Assembly (NCBI GenBank): GCA_963849485.1
Contig: CAWKIF010000162.1
Location: forward strand, 1 to 64,000
Length of the DNA stretch: 64,000 nucleotides
Reading direction: 5' to 3'
From: CAVTWJ01 sp963849485
Lineage (GTDB): Bacteria; Oederibacteriota; Muellerivitia; Muellerivitales; Muellerivitaceae
A model generated the notes under the pieces. It was given only the letters and a program-made list of their open reading frames with translations. It did no database searches and was not told where the DNA came from. A program made the position numbers and the translations under genes. Shown here piece by piece: positions 38,059-46,863 of the stretch; the stretch's first letter is position 1, and the number at the start of each line of letters is the position of its first letter.

Positions 38059-40650
38059 TTAAATGTCGAGGTTCCTTACTTGTTTGGCGTAGGTTTGTAT
38101 GAAATTACGCCGTGGTTCGACTTGATCCCCCATTAAAACGTCAAAAGTTTTGTCCGCTTCCACGCTGTCTTCAAGCTTGACCTGGAGGAGTGTGCGTTTC
38201 TCCGGGTCCATGGTGGTTTCCCACAGCTGCTCGGGGTTCATTTCCCCCAAACCTTTATAACGCTGAATCGAAAGCCCCTCCTTGCCGAAGTCCTTCACCT
38301 TTTCGACCACTTCATCCATGGATTCCAGGAAAAATTCGCTGGAGCCGTGCTGGATGACGTATTGGGGTTTGACCTCGCGGGGCTTGCCTGTTGGGTCCTC
38401 TTTTTCCTCTTCCTTCGGGAAAAGTTCGGTGACTTCGACACTGCGGGTTTCCATGCGCTTGATGATTTCCTCAAGCTGTTTGACTTCCGCCATGTCGCGG
38501 ATGGCCTTAACGCGGACCATGTCTTTTACGTCGCGGCTGGTATCGTAAACAAAATCCATGCCTTCATCGATTTGCTTTCCCTTTTCAGCGGCCTTTTTCA
38601 TGTCTTTCAGGCGCTGTTTCACCTTTTCCGCCTTTTCTTCCTTTTCCGATTCGGTATAGGCGTGTTCCACTCCCAGGGGACTTTCAATCTCATAAAGCGG
38701 GCGCTTTTTCTTGCCCTGCATCGCTTCCAAAAATTCCCGCAGGTTGAGGCCGGCGCGATGGAGGGCGGCGGCGATCGATTCCATCTTCACCAGGTCCCCG
38801 ACCAGGTCCTTCAGCTTTTCTTGAGGAAATTCGGAACGGCTCTTCCCTTTCAACCGAAAGAGCCTCACTCCGTCCATTCCCTCTTGAAGCAGGAAACGGG
38901 TCATGTCGGCCTCTCCCTGGAGATACATCTCTTTCTTGCCCCGCTTCACTTTGTAAAGGGGAGGCTGCGCGATATAGATATAACCTTTCTCGAGCAAGGG
39001 TTTCATCTGGCGGTAAAAGAAAGTGAGGAGCAGTGTTCGTATATGGGAGCCGTCCACGTCAGCGTCTGTCATGATGATGATTCGGTGGTAGCGCGCTTTT
39101 TCGATATTGAAATCATCCTCGCCAATACCAGTGCCCATGGCAGTGATCAGTGTCCGTATCTCGTCGTTATTGAGAATCTTGTCGATGCGGGCCTTCTCGA
39201 CGTTCAGGACCTTGCCTTTTAAGGGGAGGATGGCTTGAAATTTCCGGTTTCTTCCCTGCTTGGCGGAGCCTCCGGCCGAATCGCCCTCGACCAGGTAAAG
39301 CTCACTTCGGGCCGGGTCCGCCTCTTGGCAATCCGCCAGTTTTCCGGGGAGGGATGAGATTTCCAGCGCTCCCTTTCGGCGGGTCAGGTCCCGGGCCTTC
39401 CGGGCGGCCTCCCGGGCCTTGGCGGCCATGAGGCACTTGTTGACGATGCGCCGGGCCACCGTTGGATTTTGCTCAAAAAATGTCCCAAGGCCGTCGTTAC
39501 AGATCTGGCGGGTGATGCCTTCCACTTCCCCGTTTCCCAGCTTGGTCTTGGTCTGGCCTTCGAATTGGGGGTCGGGAACCTTCACTGAGATGACAGCTGT
39601 TAAACCCTCGCGCACGTCGTCGCCGGAGATGGGAGGGTCGGCTTCCTTGATCATGGAATTCTTCTTGGCGTAATCGTTGATGGTGCGCGTCAGGGCCGAG
39701 CGGAATCCCTGCAAGTGGGTGCCGCCCTCTATGGTGTTGATGTTGTTGACGAAGGAGAAGACACTCTCGGCATAGGCATCGTTGTACTGGATGGACACCT
39801 CCACCGTGACCCGGTCTTTTTCCTTCTCGAAATAGAGGGGTGTGTTGAATATGACTTCCTTGTTCTGGTTCAAGTCCTTGACGAACTGGATGATGCCGCC
39901 GTTGAACTGGAAAACAGCTTCTTTGCCCTTTCCTCGTTCGTCGCCCAGCTTGATATAGATGCCTTTGTTGAGAAAGGCCAGTTCGCGCAGGCGTTTGGCG
40001 AGGATGTCGAAGGAATAGACGCTTTCGGTAAAAATTTGCTTGTCCGGCAGGAAGGTAATTTTAGTTCCGGTTTTCTTGGCCTCGCCGGTGGGTTTCACTT
40101 TCGAATCAGCTACGCCTCTTTTATACGACTGGTACCATATCTTACCGTCCCGACGAACCTCAGCTTCCAGCCACTCGGAAAGGGCGTTCACGACAGAGGC
40201 TCCCACACCGTGCAACCCTCCCGAAACCTTGTAGCTTTGGTGGTCGAATTTTCCCCCGGCGTGAAGTTTGGTCATAACCACTTCCAGAGCCGAGACTTTT
40301 TCCGTTGGATGAATATCGACGGGAATCCCTCGCCCATTGTCAGACACGGAGATGGAATTATCCGAATGGATGGTCACCTCAATTGAATCACAATGGCCCG
40401 CGAGTGCCTCATCAATCGAATTGTCGACGATCTCATATACCAAATGGTGCAAGCCACCGGAAGAAGTGGAACCAATGTACATAGCCGGCCTCTTGCGGAC
40501 GGCTTCCATACCCTCCAAAACGGTGATCTTATCGCCAGTGTAGGATCCTGCTGGGGAGGAAGGGACGGGTTTAGACTCCTTCGCCTTTTTTTCGTCGGGA
40601 GCGGCCTTCCCCTTTTTCGCGGCTTTTTTAGCCATGTTGGGTCTCTTCAT
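38059..40650 (-). CDS. gyrB: DNA gyrase subunit B
   Basis: 863 residues (or 858 if the start is ATG 40635). N-terminal GHKL ATPase (LEGMEAVRKRPAMYIGSTSSGGLHHLVYEIVDNSIDEALAG), transducer, TOPRIM with ELYLVEGDSAGGSAKQGRNR and DADVDGSHIRTLLLTF, and the tail ending IQRYKGLGEMNPEQLWETT. The distance between TOPRIM and tail is longer than in a typical 640-residue GyrB: an extra ~165-residue block (KSRSEFPQEKL ... VTELFPKEEE) matches the insertion seen in E. coli-type GyrB. An N-terminal Lys/Ala-rich extension of ~35 residues is unusual. Uses ATP to power strand passage with GyrA. Follows dciA by 21 nt and precedes gyrA by 36 nt. Confidence 0.96.
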   Translation of the reverse strand: MKRPNMAKKAAKKGKAAPDEKKAKESKPVPSSPAGSYTGDKITVLEGMEAVRKRPAMYIGSTSSGGLHHLVYEIVDNSIDEALAGHCDSIEVTIHSDNSISVSDNGRGIPVDIHPTEKVSALEVVMTKLHAGGKFDHQSYKVSGGLHGVGASVVNALSEWLEAEVRRDGKIWYQSYKRGVADSKVKPTGEAKKTGTKITFLPDKQIFTESVYSFDILAKRLRELAFLNKGIYIKLGDERGKGKEAVFQFNGGIIQFVKDLNQNKEVIFNTPLYFEKEKDRVTVEVSIQYNDAYAESVFSFVNNINTIEGGTHLQGFRSALTRTINDYAKKNSMIKEADPPISGDDVREGLTAVISVKVPDPQFEGQTKTKLGNGEVEGITRQICNDGLGTFFEQNPTVARRIVNKCLMAAKAREAARKARDLTRRKGALEISSLPGKLADCQEADPARSELYLVEGDSAGGSAKQGRNRKFQAILPLKGKVLNVEKARIDKILNNDEIRTLITAMGTGIGEDDFNIEKARYHRIIIMTDADVDGSHIRTLLLTFFYRQMKPLLEKGYIYIAQPPLYKVKRGKKEMYLQGEADMTRFLLQEGMDGVRLFRLKGKSRSEFPQEKLKDLVGDLVKMESIAAALHRAGLNLREFLEAMQGKKKRPLYEIESPLGVEHAYTESEKEEKAEKVKQRLKDMKKAAEKGKQIDEGMDFVYDTSRDVKDMVRVKAIRDMAEVKQLEEIIKRMETRSVEVTELFPKEEEKEDPTGKPREVKPQYVIQHGSSEFFLESMDEVVEKVKDFGKEGLSIQRYKGLGEMNPEQLWETTMDPEKRTLLQVKLEDSVEADKTFDVLMGDQVEPRRNFIQTYAKQVRNLDI

Positions 40651-40671
40651 CCTTAAGTGTATTTATCATCT

Positions 40672-41004
40672 TCAACGACGGGTTGCTCGAGCCAGGGAAA
40701 AAGTCAGGTCCTTGATCCCTGTTTGGGGGAGTTCGTCCTTTATTCTTCCCAATAAATCTTTTTTTCGGAAATTCATCTCCTGTAAATAAACAGGATGGTT
40801 AAATTCCATCTTCAAGATCGAACATTTCAGGTCGATCCGAATCAAAGCCTGAGAGAGCTTTTCGCCTAGCAATCGGCGGCAGACCTTGTCCAGCTGAAGA
40901 CGGTCATAGTCCCCCTTCACGCCGAGGGTTTTCAAGGCGCCCTCCAGAAGCGCTGAGATCTCGACTAATCCCTCGGGCCTCTTCTTCCGTGATGGGCTTT
41001 TCAT
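40672..41004 (-). CDS. dciA: DUF721 (DciA-like) replication helicase loader
   Basis: 110 residues. The N-terminal SALLEGALKTLGV and the KVCRRLLGEKLSQ...LKCSILKMEFNHPVYLQEM segment fit the DUF721 domain, which in DciA recruits and loads the replicative helicase DnaB. The gene overlaps recF by 4 nt and sits in front of gyrB, the classical origin-associated neighbourhood. Cytosolic. This suggests the organism lacks DnaC/DnaI and uses DciA. Confidence 0.85.
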   Translation of the reverse strand: MKSPSRKKRPEGLVEISALLEGALKTLGVKGDYDRLQLDKVCRRLLGEKLSQALIRIDLKCSILKMEFNHPVYLQEMNFRKKDLLGRIKDELPQTGIKDLTFSLARATRR

Positions 41005-42104
41005 GAGCGGATCTCGACCGTTCCCGCTTCAACTTTAAACACTCGAGCTCTTGTACCGGCCCCCAGAAAATCAGTTCTCGAAGTTCCCGTAAGAAAAGCC
41101 TGTCCGCCTCCTTGAAGCTTATTCAAGAAATAAGCCCTTCTTTTCTCATCTAATTCCGCCATAACATCATCAAATAATATCAGCGGTTCTTTTTGACACC
41201 CCTCAGCAAGGATGGACAACTGGGCCAGTTTGAGGGCTAAAGCCCCCGTACGCTGTTGACCTTGGCTCCCGAATTTTCTCAAGGGTTTACCATTCACGAA
41301 CAATCCCAAATCGTCCCTGTGAGGACCTACTCCTGTAGCCGATCGAGCCATATCCTCCCTGCGGGATTTTTGAAGGGTCTCCAGTAGTCGTTTTGTCAAT
41401 TCTTCCCCTTCTTCCCCACCTTCCAACTGGGGTTCGTATCGCACTTCGAATCTTTCCAACCCCCCGGTTAAATCCCTCAGTGCTAACTCCGCGAAATCCC
41501 CAAGGCGGCGTGTCAAATCACGCCTTCGTTGCATTAATGCCGACCCATGTTGGGAGAGGGGCAACTCCCAAACCAATAATTGATTTTCCAACCCCGACCC
41601 TTTTTGCCTTAAGAGCGCATTGCGTTGCTTGAGTGCCCTTTCATAGGCTTGAAAATGGGCGAGATAGCCCTGATCCATCTGGAGAATCGTCATGTCCAGG
41701 TATCTTCGCCTGAGCAACGCTCCTCCCTTGACGAGAAAAAGATCGTCAGGGGAAAATACAACTGCCGGTAGCCGACCCAGCAAAGATGAAAGTTTTTTCT
41801 CCTTTTTACCATTAATAAAAAGAGTTTTTGGCTTCTTTAACCGAAATTCCAACCGGAGGATTTCAGGGCCATCTTCACGAGTCACTTTTGCTTCGATTAG
41901 CGCTTCTTCCCTCTCAAACTGGATCATTTCTTCATCCGTTGCGCCACGAAGAGACCGGGCCGTGGATAAACAATAAACCGCTTCGAGAATATTGGTTTTA
42001 CCCTGGGCGTTGGAACCGATTAAAAAATTAAGTTGTGGATCGAAATCCACCTCCAGGTTTTGGTACGACCGGAATTGGGATAGCCGCAGTGACTCAACAT
42101 GCAC
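41001..42104 (-). CDS. recF: RecF DNA replication and repair ATPase
   Basis: 367 residues, GTG start. The SMC-like ABC ATPase has Walker A GSNAQGKTN (about residue 30-38), the signature FGSQGQQRT, Walker B PLILFDDVMAELD and a terminal His/Ser region GTSRTDF. RecF helps load RecA on gapped DNA and at stalled forks. It overlaps dciA by 4 nt; recF-dciA-gyrB-gyrA is a common cluster near dnaA, here ~21 kb away from dnaA. Confidence 0.95.
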   Translation of the reverse strand: MHVESLRLSQFRSYQNLEVDFDPQLNFLIGSNAQGKTNILEAVYCLSTARSLRGATDEEMIQFEREEALIEAKVTREDGPEILRLEFRLKKPKTLFINGKKEKKLSSLLGRLPAVVFSPDDLFLVKGGALLRRRYLDMTILQMDQGYLAHFQAYERALKQRNALLRQKGSGLENQLLVWELPLSQHGSALMQRRRDLTRRLGDFAELALRDLTGGLERFEVRYEPQLEGGEEGEELTKRLLETLQKSRREDMARSATGVGPHRDDLGLFVNGKPLRKFGSQGQQRTGALALKLAQLSILAEGCQKEPLILFDDVMAELDEKRRAYFLNKLQGGGQAFLTGTSRTDFLGAGTRARVFKVEAGTVEIRS

Positions 42105-42149
42105 CCAGCGGCCCCTCGACTTTCATGGTGTCTCCATTTAATAAAAACA

Positions 42150-42174
42150 AGAAAAACCCCTTACTTGTAAGGTT
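42150..42174 (-). terminator. weak terminator after rsmG
   Basis: A 5-bp stem (CCTTA/TAAGG) with a 4-base loop followed by GGGGTTTTTC on the minus strand, 270 bp after the rsmG stop. Stem is short, so this is tentative. Confidence 0.35.
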
Positions 42175-42402
42175 TGTTGAAGGGGAACATCCCATAACAT
42201 GGGCTTTTAATGAGTCAATTTGAAGAAAAACCTGAGAAACAACACATTGAAAACGATGCATAAACGGACCTTATTATAAACCCAAGGAGCCTCAATTACA
42301 TTTTAAAAAATCTATACTTTCCAAGGGATTTTAATGAAGTGAAACAAAAAATGTTTGTTATTTTGTGCATTAATTAACAAGTCATTTTCAGAAAAAATGA
42401 AT

Positions 42403-42418
42403 GGTTCCACGTGGAACA
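42403..42418. promoter_or_regulatory. parS centromere site
   Basis: GGTTCCACGTGGAACA is a 16-bp near-perfect palindrome that matches the chromosomal parS consensus (TGTTNCACGTGNAACA) at 15 of 16 positions. It lies 20 bp after the rsmG stop. ParB binds such sites near the origin; parA/parB are not in this window. Confidence 0.85.
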
Positions 42419-42437
42419 ACAACTTTTCTTTGCGATC

Positions 42438-43181
42438 TTATTGGATCGGTTTTTTTAATGCTTTCCCCACAGACCGTGGATAATTCATAGAAGTTGTCCC
42501 CATCTTTTCCACAAGGACGATCCATCTCAAATTTTGAGTATCGGGGAGCTGGTAACTCACTTTATTAACTATTTTTGCCTTTAATTCTAATAAAGCTTTA
42601 TTCGACACATTCAATATTTCCAATTGCTCATCTGTCATCCAATTCACAAGATGTCCACCGATAGTTAACAAGGGCATTGCGTATTCCAAAACTACCCTAA
42701 AATCAGCGACTGCTCGTGCCGTTATTCCATTCCAGCTTTCCCGATTTTGGGGTTCTTTTCCCAATTTTTCAGCCCGATTAACCAAAAAAGAATGATCCCA
42801 GCCCGCGAATTGAACACATTCCTCTAAAAGTTTCACTTTTTTTCCCACTGAATCCATAAAAGTGAAATCCCAATGGGGAAAGGCCGTTGTCACGACCACA
42901 CCTGGATATCCACATCCACTTCCCAGATCCATCCAACGGGGCCGTTGAGAATCTTGAAGCTGGGGTAACTTAGATAAAAGGGACAAGCAAAAGGCTGAAT
43001 CTAATAGGTGAAAGTTCAACACATCTTGGTCAGAGGTCCAGCGGGTCAAATTATGGATCTGGTTCAATTCCAGCATCTTTTGGGTAAACCGAACAAGAGG
43101 GGGAAGGGAATCATTGGGAAAATAGGGGGCTAAACCAACCTTTTGAAGTGCTTCCCGAAAAAATTCGGGGGTTATACTCAA
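42438..43181 (-). CDS. rsmG: 16S rRNA (guanine-N7)-methyltransferase RsmG
   Basis: 247 residues, TTG start. SAM motif LDLGSGCGYPGVVV (here WMDLGSGCGYPGVVV) and the family-typical LVNRAEKLG and NGITARAVADFRVVLEYAMPLL identify RsmG (GidB), which methylates G527 of 16S rRNA at N7. It overlaps mnmG by 4 nt (GAGT/TGA), so it is the last gene of the rpmH-mnmG unit. Confidence 0.93.
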   Translation of the reverse strand: MSITPEFFREALQKVGLAPYFPNDSLPPLVRFTQKMLELNQIHNLTRWTSDQDVLNFHLLDSAFCLSLLSKLPQLQDSQRPRWMDLGSGCGYPGVVVTTAFPHWDFTFMDSVGKKVKLLEECVQFAGWDHSFLVNRAEKLGKEPQNRESWNGITARAVADFRVVLEYAMPLLTIGGHLVNWMTDEQLEILNVSNKALLELKAKIVNKVSYQLPDTQNLRWIVLVEKMGTTSMNYPRSVGKALKKPIQ

Positions 43182-45091
43182 AGGGATTCCTCGATCGCCA
43201 TATGGGTGTTTGAAAGCAACTGCTTTTTGGCAAAACGACTCAAGGCCAAAAGCAAAACCGCCAAATCGGACTGAGTTACCCCTTGAATCCGAGAAGCCTG
43301 GCCGAAGGTTTTCGGGTTCAATTTTGATAGTTTTTCCCTGGCTTCCCTTGAGAGTCCTTCGATTTCCAAAAAGGGAAAGTCCGGGGGAATGGCTTGGTTT
43401 TCATTGCGGCTTTGCCGTTGGATCTCTTGGTGCTGCTTTTTAAGGTACCCTTCATATTTGATCTCTACTTCTACCTGAAAAGCGATTTCCGGATCCCAAT
43501 GCAGGTTCTCCGGAAGAATCGGCTTGAGCCCCATATAAGTCACCCAAGGTCGCCTCAAAACCTCCGTGATAGTAAGGGTTCTATCCTGCTTGGTAAGCTT
43601 GAGGGGTTCATAGGGAAGTGTATCGGGAGGAAGGGATTGGGTTTGGAAGGCTTTTAATCCCTTTTTGATTTTGGATCTTTTTTCAATTACGGCTTCCCGG
43701 GCCCATAAGGGAATCAAACCCAATTCGAATCCTTTTTCCATCAATCGTAAGTCGGCATTGTCCGGCCTCAACAAAAGACGGTGTTCTGCCTTGGAGGTAA
43801 AGAGGCGGTAGGGTTCTTCCGTTCCTTTTGTCACCAAATCATCCACTAGAACGCCCATATAGGCTTCACTTCGGGACAAAATAAAAGGGGGAACACCTTT
43901 AATGGACATTGCGGCGTTGATTCCAGCCCAAAGACCCTGAGCAGCCGCTTCTTCATACCCCGAGGTTCCGTTGATTTGGCCTGCTAGGAAGAGGTTTTTG
44001 ACACGATGGGTCTCGAAGGTCGGAGAAACCTGGGTGGGAGGGACGAAATCATACTCTACGGCATAACCGGGCCGGACTATTTCGGCCCTTTCCAAACCTG
44101 GAACCGTATGGAGAAAGGCATACTGGACATCCAATGGAAGGGATGTAGAGAGTCCGTTCAAATAAAACTCGTTCGACTCGAGGCCCTCGGGCTCCAAAAA
44201 GATCTGGTGGCGTGATTTATCTGGAAATTTAACCACCTTATCCTCAATGGATGGGCAATATCGTGGTCCTATTCCTTTAATGGTGCCGGAGTAAAGCGGG
44301 GATCGGGACATATTATCCCGGATGGTTTGATGAGTCTGGTTGTTCGTGTAGGTTATGTAACAAGGCACTTGGCGTTGGAGAGGAAACTGGGTTGTGAAAT
44401 GAGAGATGGGAAGGGGATTTTCATCCCCCCATTGGGTTTCGGTCTTTGAAAAATCAATTGATTCCTTAAGGACTCTCGGGTTCGTCCCAGTTTTTAACCG
44501 GCCGATATCGAAACCTAACTCCCTCAAATGAGCGGAAAGACCCTTCGAAGCCAATTCTCCTGTTCGTCCTCCCTCAATTTTTGTCTCGCCCACATGCATC
44601 AATCCATTCAGGAAGGTTCCTGTCGTTATAACCACAGCTTTGCAATGGATCTGCTCCCCATACTGGGTGATGACCCCCATGACGATTCCATTCTCAACGA
44701 TCAGTCGTTCCACCATCGTTTGTAGTGCGGTTAAACCGTCTTGATGGAGTATGGTTTGGCGCATCTTTTGGTTATAAAGGTCTTTATCACATTGCGCCCG
44801 GAAACCCCAAACAGCAGGTCCTTGGGTTCGGTTCAGGATTCGGGATTGAATGGAAGTCGCATCCGTCGCCTTGGCCATCTCACCGCCTAAGGCATCGATC
44901 TCCCGCACCAAATGACCTTTGGCTAAACCCCCGATGGCCGGATTGCAGCTCATCTTAGCGATGGTGTCTAAATTCATTGTGAGAAGAGCTGTCTTCAATC
45001 CTAAACGAGCGCAACACAAGGAAGCCTCACAACCCGCGTGGCCCGCACCGATAACAATCACATCGTAATATGAAGAATTTTTTTCTGACAA
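43178..45091 (-). CDS. mnmG: tRNA uridine-5-carboxymethylaminomethyl enzyme MnmG
   Basis: 637 residues, TTG start preceded by GAGGATCTT. N-terminal FAD-binding motif VIVIGAGHAGCEASLCCARLG, the CNPAIGGLAKGHLV loop, the GTFLNGLMHVGETKIEGGRTGE block and the C-terminal helical domain define MnmG (GidA). With MnmE it installs cmnm5 on U34 of certain tRNAs using FAD and 5,10-methylene-THF. Part of the rpmH-rnpA-yidC-jag-mnmE-mnmG-rsmG cluster. Confidence 0.97.
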   Translation of the reverse strand: MSEKNSSYYDVIVIGAGHAGCEASLCCARLGLKTALLTMNLDTIAKMSCNPAIGGLAKGHLVREIDALGGEMAKATDATSIQSRILNRTQGPAVWGFRAQCDKDLYNQKMRQTILHQDGLTALQTMVERLIVENGIVMGVITQYGEQIHCKAVVITTGTFLNGLMHVGETKIEGGRTGELASKGLSAHLRELGFDIGRLKTGTNPRVLKESIDFSKTETQWGDENPLPISHFTTQFPLQRQVPCYITYTNNQTHQTIRDNMSRSPLYSGTIKGIGPRYCPSIEDKVVKFPDKSRHQIFLEPEGLESNEFYLNGLSTSLPLDVQYAFLHTVPGLERAEIVRPGYAVEYDFVPPTQVSPTFETHRVKNLFLAGQINGTSGYEEAAAQGLWAGINAAMSIKGVPPFILSRSEAYMGVLVDDLVTKGTEEPYRLFTSKAEHRLLLRPDNADLRLMEKGFELGLIPLWAREAVIEKRSKIKKGLKAFQTQSLPPDTLPYEPLKLTKQDRTLTITEVLRRPWVTYMGLKPILPENLHWDPEIAFQVEVEIKYEGYLKKQHQEIQRQSRNENQAIPPDFPFLEIEGLSREAREKLSKLNPKTFGQASRIQGVTQSDLAVLLLALSRFAKKQLLSNTHMAIEESL

Positions 45092-45401
45092 AAGATCCTC
45101 TTCCGTAAATTTTTGAATTTATAACACAACCACGAAGAGGGAGCAACGAATGGGAGAAGTAGGATTATAGATTAAAAATCAAGTTTGATAGATCTATTGT
45201 TCCACGTGGAACTAATTTCACTCACTTAAAAATTAGATTTGTATTTAATAAATTAAAATTTCACAAAAGGAGGAGAGTTAGGTCGAGATTTCATTTAAAC
45301 AAAACACGGGGGCATAGTTTGACTAAGAAAATATCTATTGGTTTAAAAGGAAAATCATTCACATTTGAATCAACCAGCAAGTGGTATACTTTTGTATTCC
45401 T
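45092..45401. other. mnmG-mnmE intergenic region
   Basis: 310 bp between mnmE and mnmG, AT-rich, containing the parS site at 45198. No gene or other element is recognised. Confidence 0.6.
45198..45213. promoter_or_regulatory. parS centromere site
   Basis: TGTTCCACGTGGAACT matches the parS consensus palindrome at 15 of 16 positions (core GTTCCACGTGGAAC identical to the other site). With the site at 42403 it brackets mnmG-rsmG. Confidence 0.87.
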
Positions 45402-46766
45402 TTATTTGCCAATACAAAATTTACTGAATATTTCCTCAAAAGCCGCTGCGTTTAAATTCCGACCTCTAATTCGGCCAAAAGCCAAAAGAGCTTCCCGAAG
45501 TTCCTCGGACCAAAGTTCCATTGATTCTTTTTTCCTTACTAATTCCTTTAGTCTTATTAAACATCTTTCGGCGTTTTCGATTTCTTTTTTATGTCGTTCA
45601 TTCGTCAATAAGATTGTTTCTCCAGCTTGTGAGTTTTCAATGTGGTACTCTAATGATTTCGTTAATGTTTCCAATCCCTTTCCTGTCACGCATGAAATGG
45701 CAAATGCATGATCCTTATTCAAAATTAATTCTTTCCATTTAGAGTTTTGATCCAAGTCTATTTTGTTGAAAATAGTCCAGGTACGGTCCTTGGGCAAACA
45801 TTCACGCTTTAGGACTTCGAGAGATTCTTCCGGTTGGTTTGAATCGACAAGCCAAAAAAGAAGATCGGCCTCGCCCAATATATCCTTGCTTCTACGAATT
45901 CCTTCTAATTCTACTTCTTGATTCGTTTCCCTAATTCCTGCGGTATCAAAAAAACTTATTCTAATTCCATTGATCCAAACCTCGCCTTCCAATACATCCC
46001 TGGTAGTTCCGGGTTCTGGAGTAACGATGGCCCTGGGACGTCCTAAGAGCGCATTTAACAAACTGGATTTTCCAACATTCGGAGGCCCCACTATCGCAAT
46101 TATTAATCCATCTCGAATAACTTTTCCTTGCTGATAACTTTTACTTAATTTACTCAATGCTTCCAAACATATTTGAACTTTTTTTGAATACTCCGTCTCA
46201 TCCAAAGGTTCTAAACCCTCTTCCGAAAACTCCAGCCTAGCTTCAATTACCAAATAGAGGGCTTTGAGGTTCTCTTCCATTGGCTCTAAATGGGCCGCCA
46301 AACCTCCAGTTAATTGTCGGATTGCCTGACGCCGATAAGCCTCTCCTTGAGAAGAAACGAGTGATTCGACCGCTTCAGCCTGAGTTAAATCCAAACGGCC
46401 ATTTACAAAGGCGCGGTAAGTAAATTCACCTGGATAAGCTATCCGAACACCCAGCTTGACCAACAAACTTAATAGTGTCTTAAGAAGGGAAGGACTCCCA
46501 TGGACATGGAACTCAACAACATCCTCAGCCGTAAAACTATTGGGTCGTGGCATTATCAAGAGCAAACCTTCATCCAGTAAATCAGCCGTATCGGGATCTT
46601 GGAACCATCCCAATAAAATCTGGCGCTTGAGATTGATAACTTTTTTTGATTTGAATAATGTTTGGGCCGCTAAAAAAGCTTTTGGACCTGACACACGTAC
46701 GATACCGATTCCACCCATTCCAGGTGGAGTCGCCACGGCCGCAATCGTATCTCCCATTTCGTACAT
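45402..46766 (-). CDS. mnmE: tRNA uridine-5 modification GTPase MnmE
   Basis: 454 residues. An N-terminal tetrahydrofolate-binding domain (GDTIAAVATPPGMGGIGIVRVSG), a G domain with P-loop GPPNVGKSSLLNALLGR, TPEPGTTRDV (switch), DTAGIRE, and the FNKID-type motif, and the C-terminal CIGK tail are all complete. Works with MnmG on U34 of tRNA. The start could equally be ATG 46757 (MGDTI). It follows jag, from which a terminator separates it. Confidence 0.95.
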   Translation of the reverse strand: MYEMGDTIAAVATPPGMGGIGIVRVSGPKAFLAAQTLFKSKKVINLKRQILLGWFQDPDTADLLDEGLLLIMPRPNSFTAEDVVEFHVHGSPSLLKTLLSLLVKLGVRIAYPGEFTYRAFVNGRLDLTQAEAVESLVSSQGEAYRRQAIRQLTGGLAAHLEPMEENLKALYLVIEARLEFSEEGLEPLDETEYSKKVQICLEALSKLSKSYQQGKVIRDGLIIAIVGPPNVGKSSLLNALLGRPRAIVTPEPGTTRDVLEGEVWINGIRISFFDTAGIRETNQEVELEGIRRSKDILGEADLLFWLVDSNQPEESLEVLKRECLPKDRTWTIFNKIDLDQNSKWKELILNKDHAFAISCVTGKGLETLTKSLEYHIENSQAGETILLTNERHKKEIENAERCLIRLKELVRKKESMELWSEELREALLAFGRIRGRNLNAAAFEEIFSKFCIGK

Positions 46767-46813
46767 TTCAATTCACTGTACCACAACTCCGGTTCCTTCC
46801 TCCTGACCGGAAA

Positions 46814-46847
46814 ATAAAAAAAGCCCTTCCCCTGAAGGGAAGGGCTT
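46814..46847 (-). terminator. terminator between jag and mnmE
   Basis: AAGCCCTTCCC pairs with GGGAAGGGCTT around a TTCA loop (46821-46847 on the plus strand) with TTTTTTTATTT following on the minus strand. Lies between jag and mnmE, so it would end the rpmH-jag transcript or attenuate the read-through into mnmE. Confidence 0.85.
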
Positions 46848-46863
46848 ATAAATACTCTATAAG

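Larger units (their letters stand above)
42105..42437. other. intergenic region with parS and weak terminator
   Basis: 333 bp of AT-rich DNA between rsmG and recF. It holds the parS site at 42403, a weak hairpin at 42150-42174 (CCTTA-N4-TAAGG followed by GGGGTTTTT on the minus strand), and nothing coding. Confidence 0.6.
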
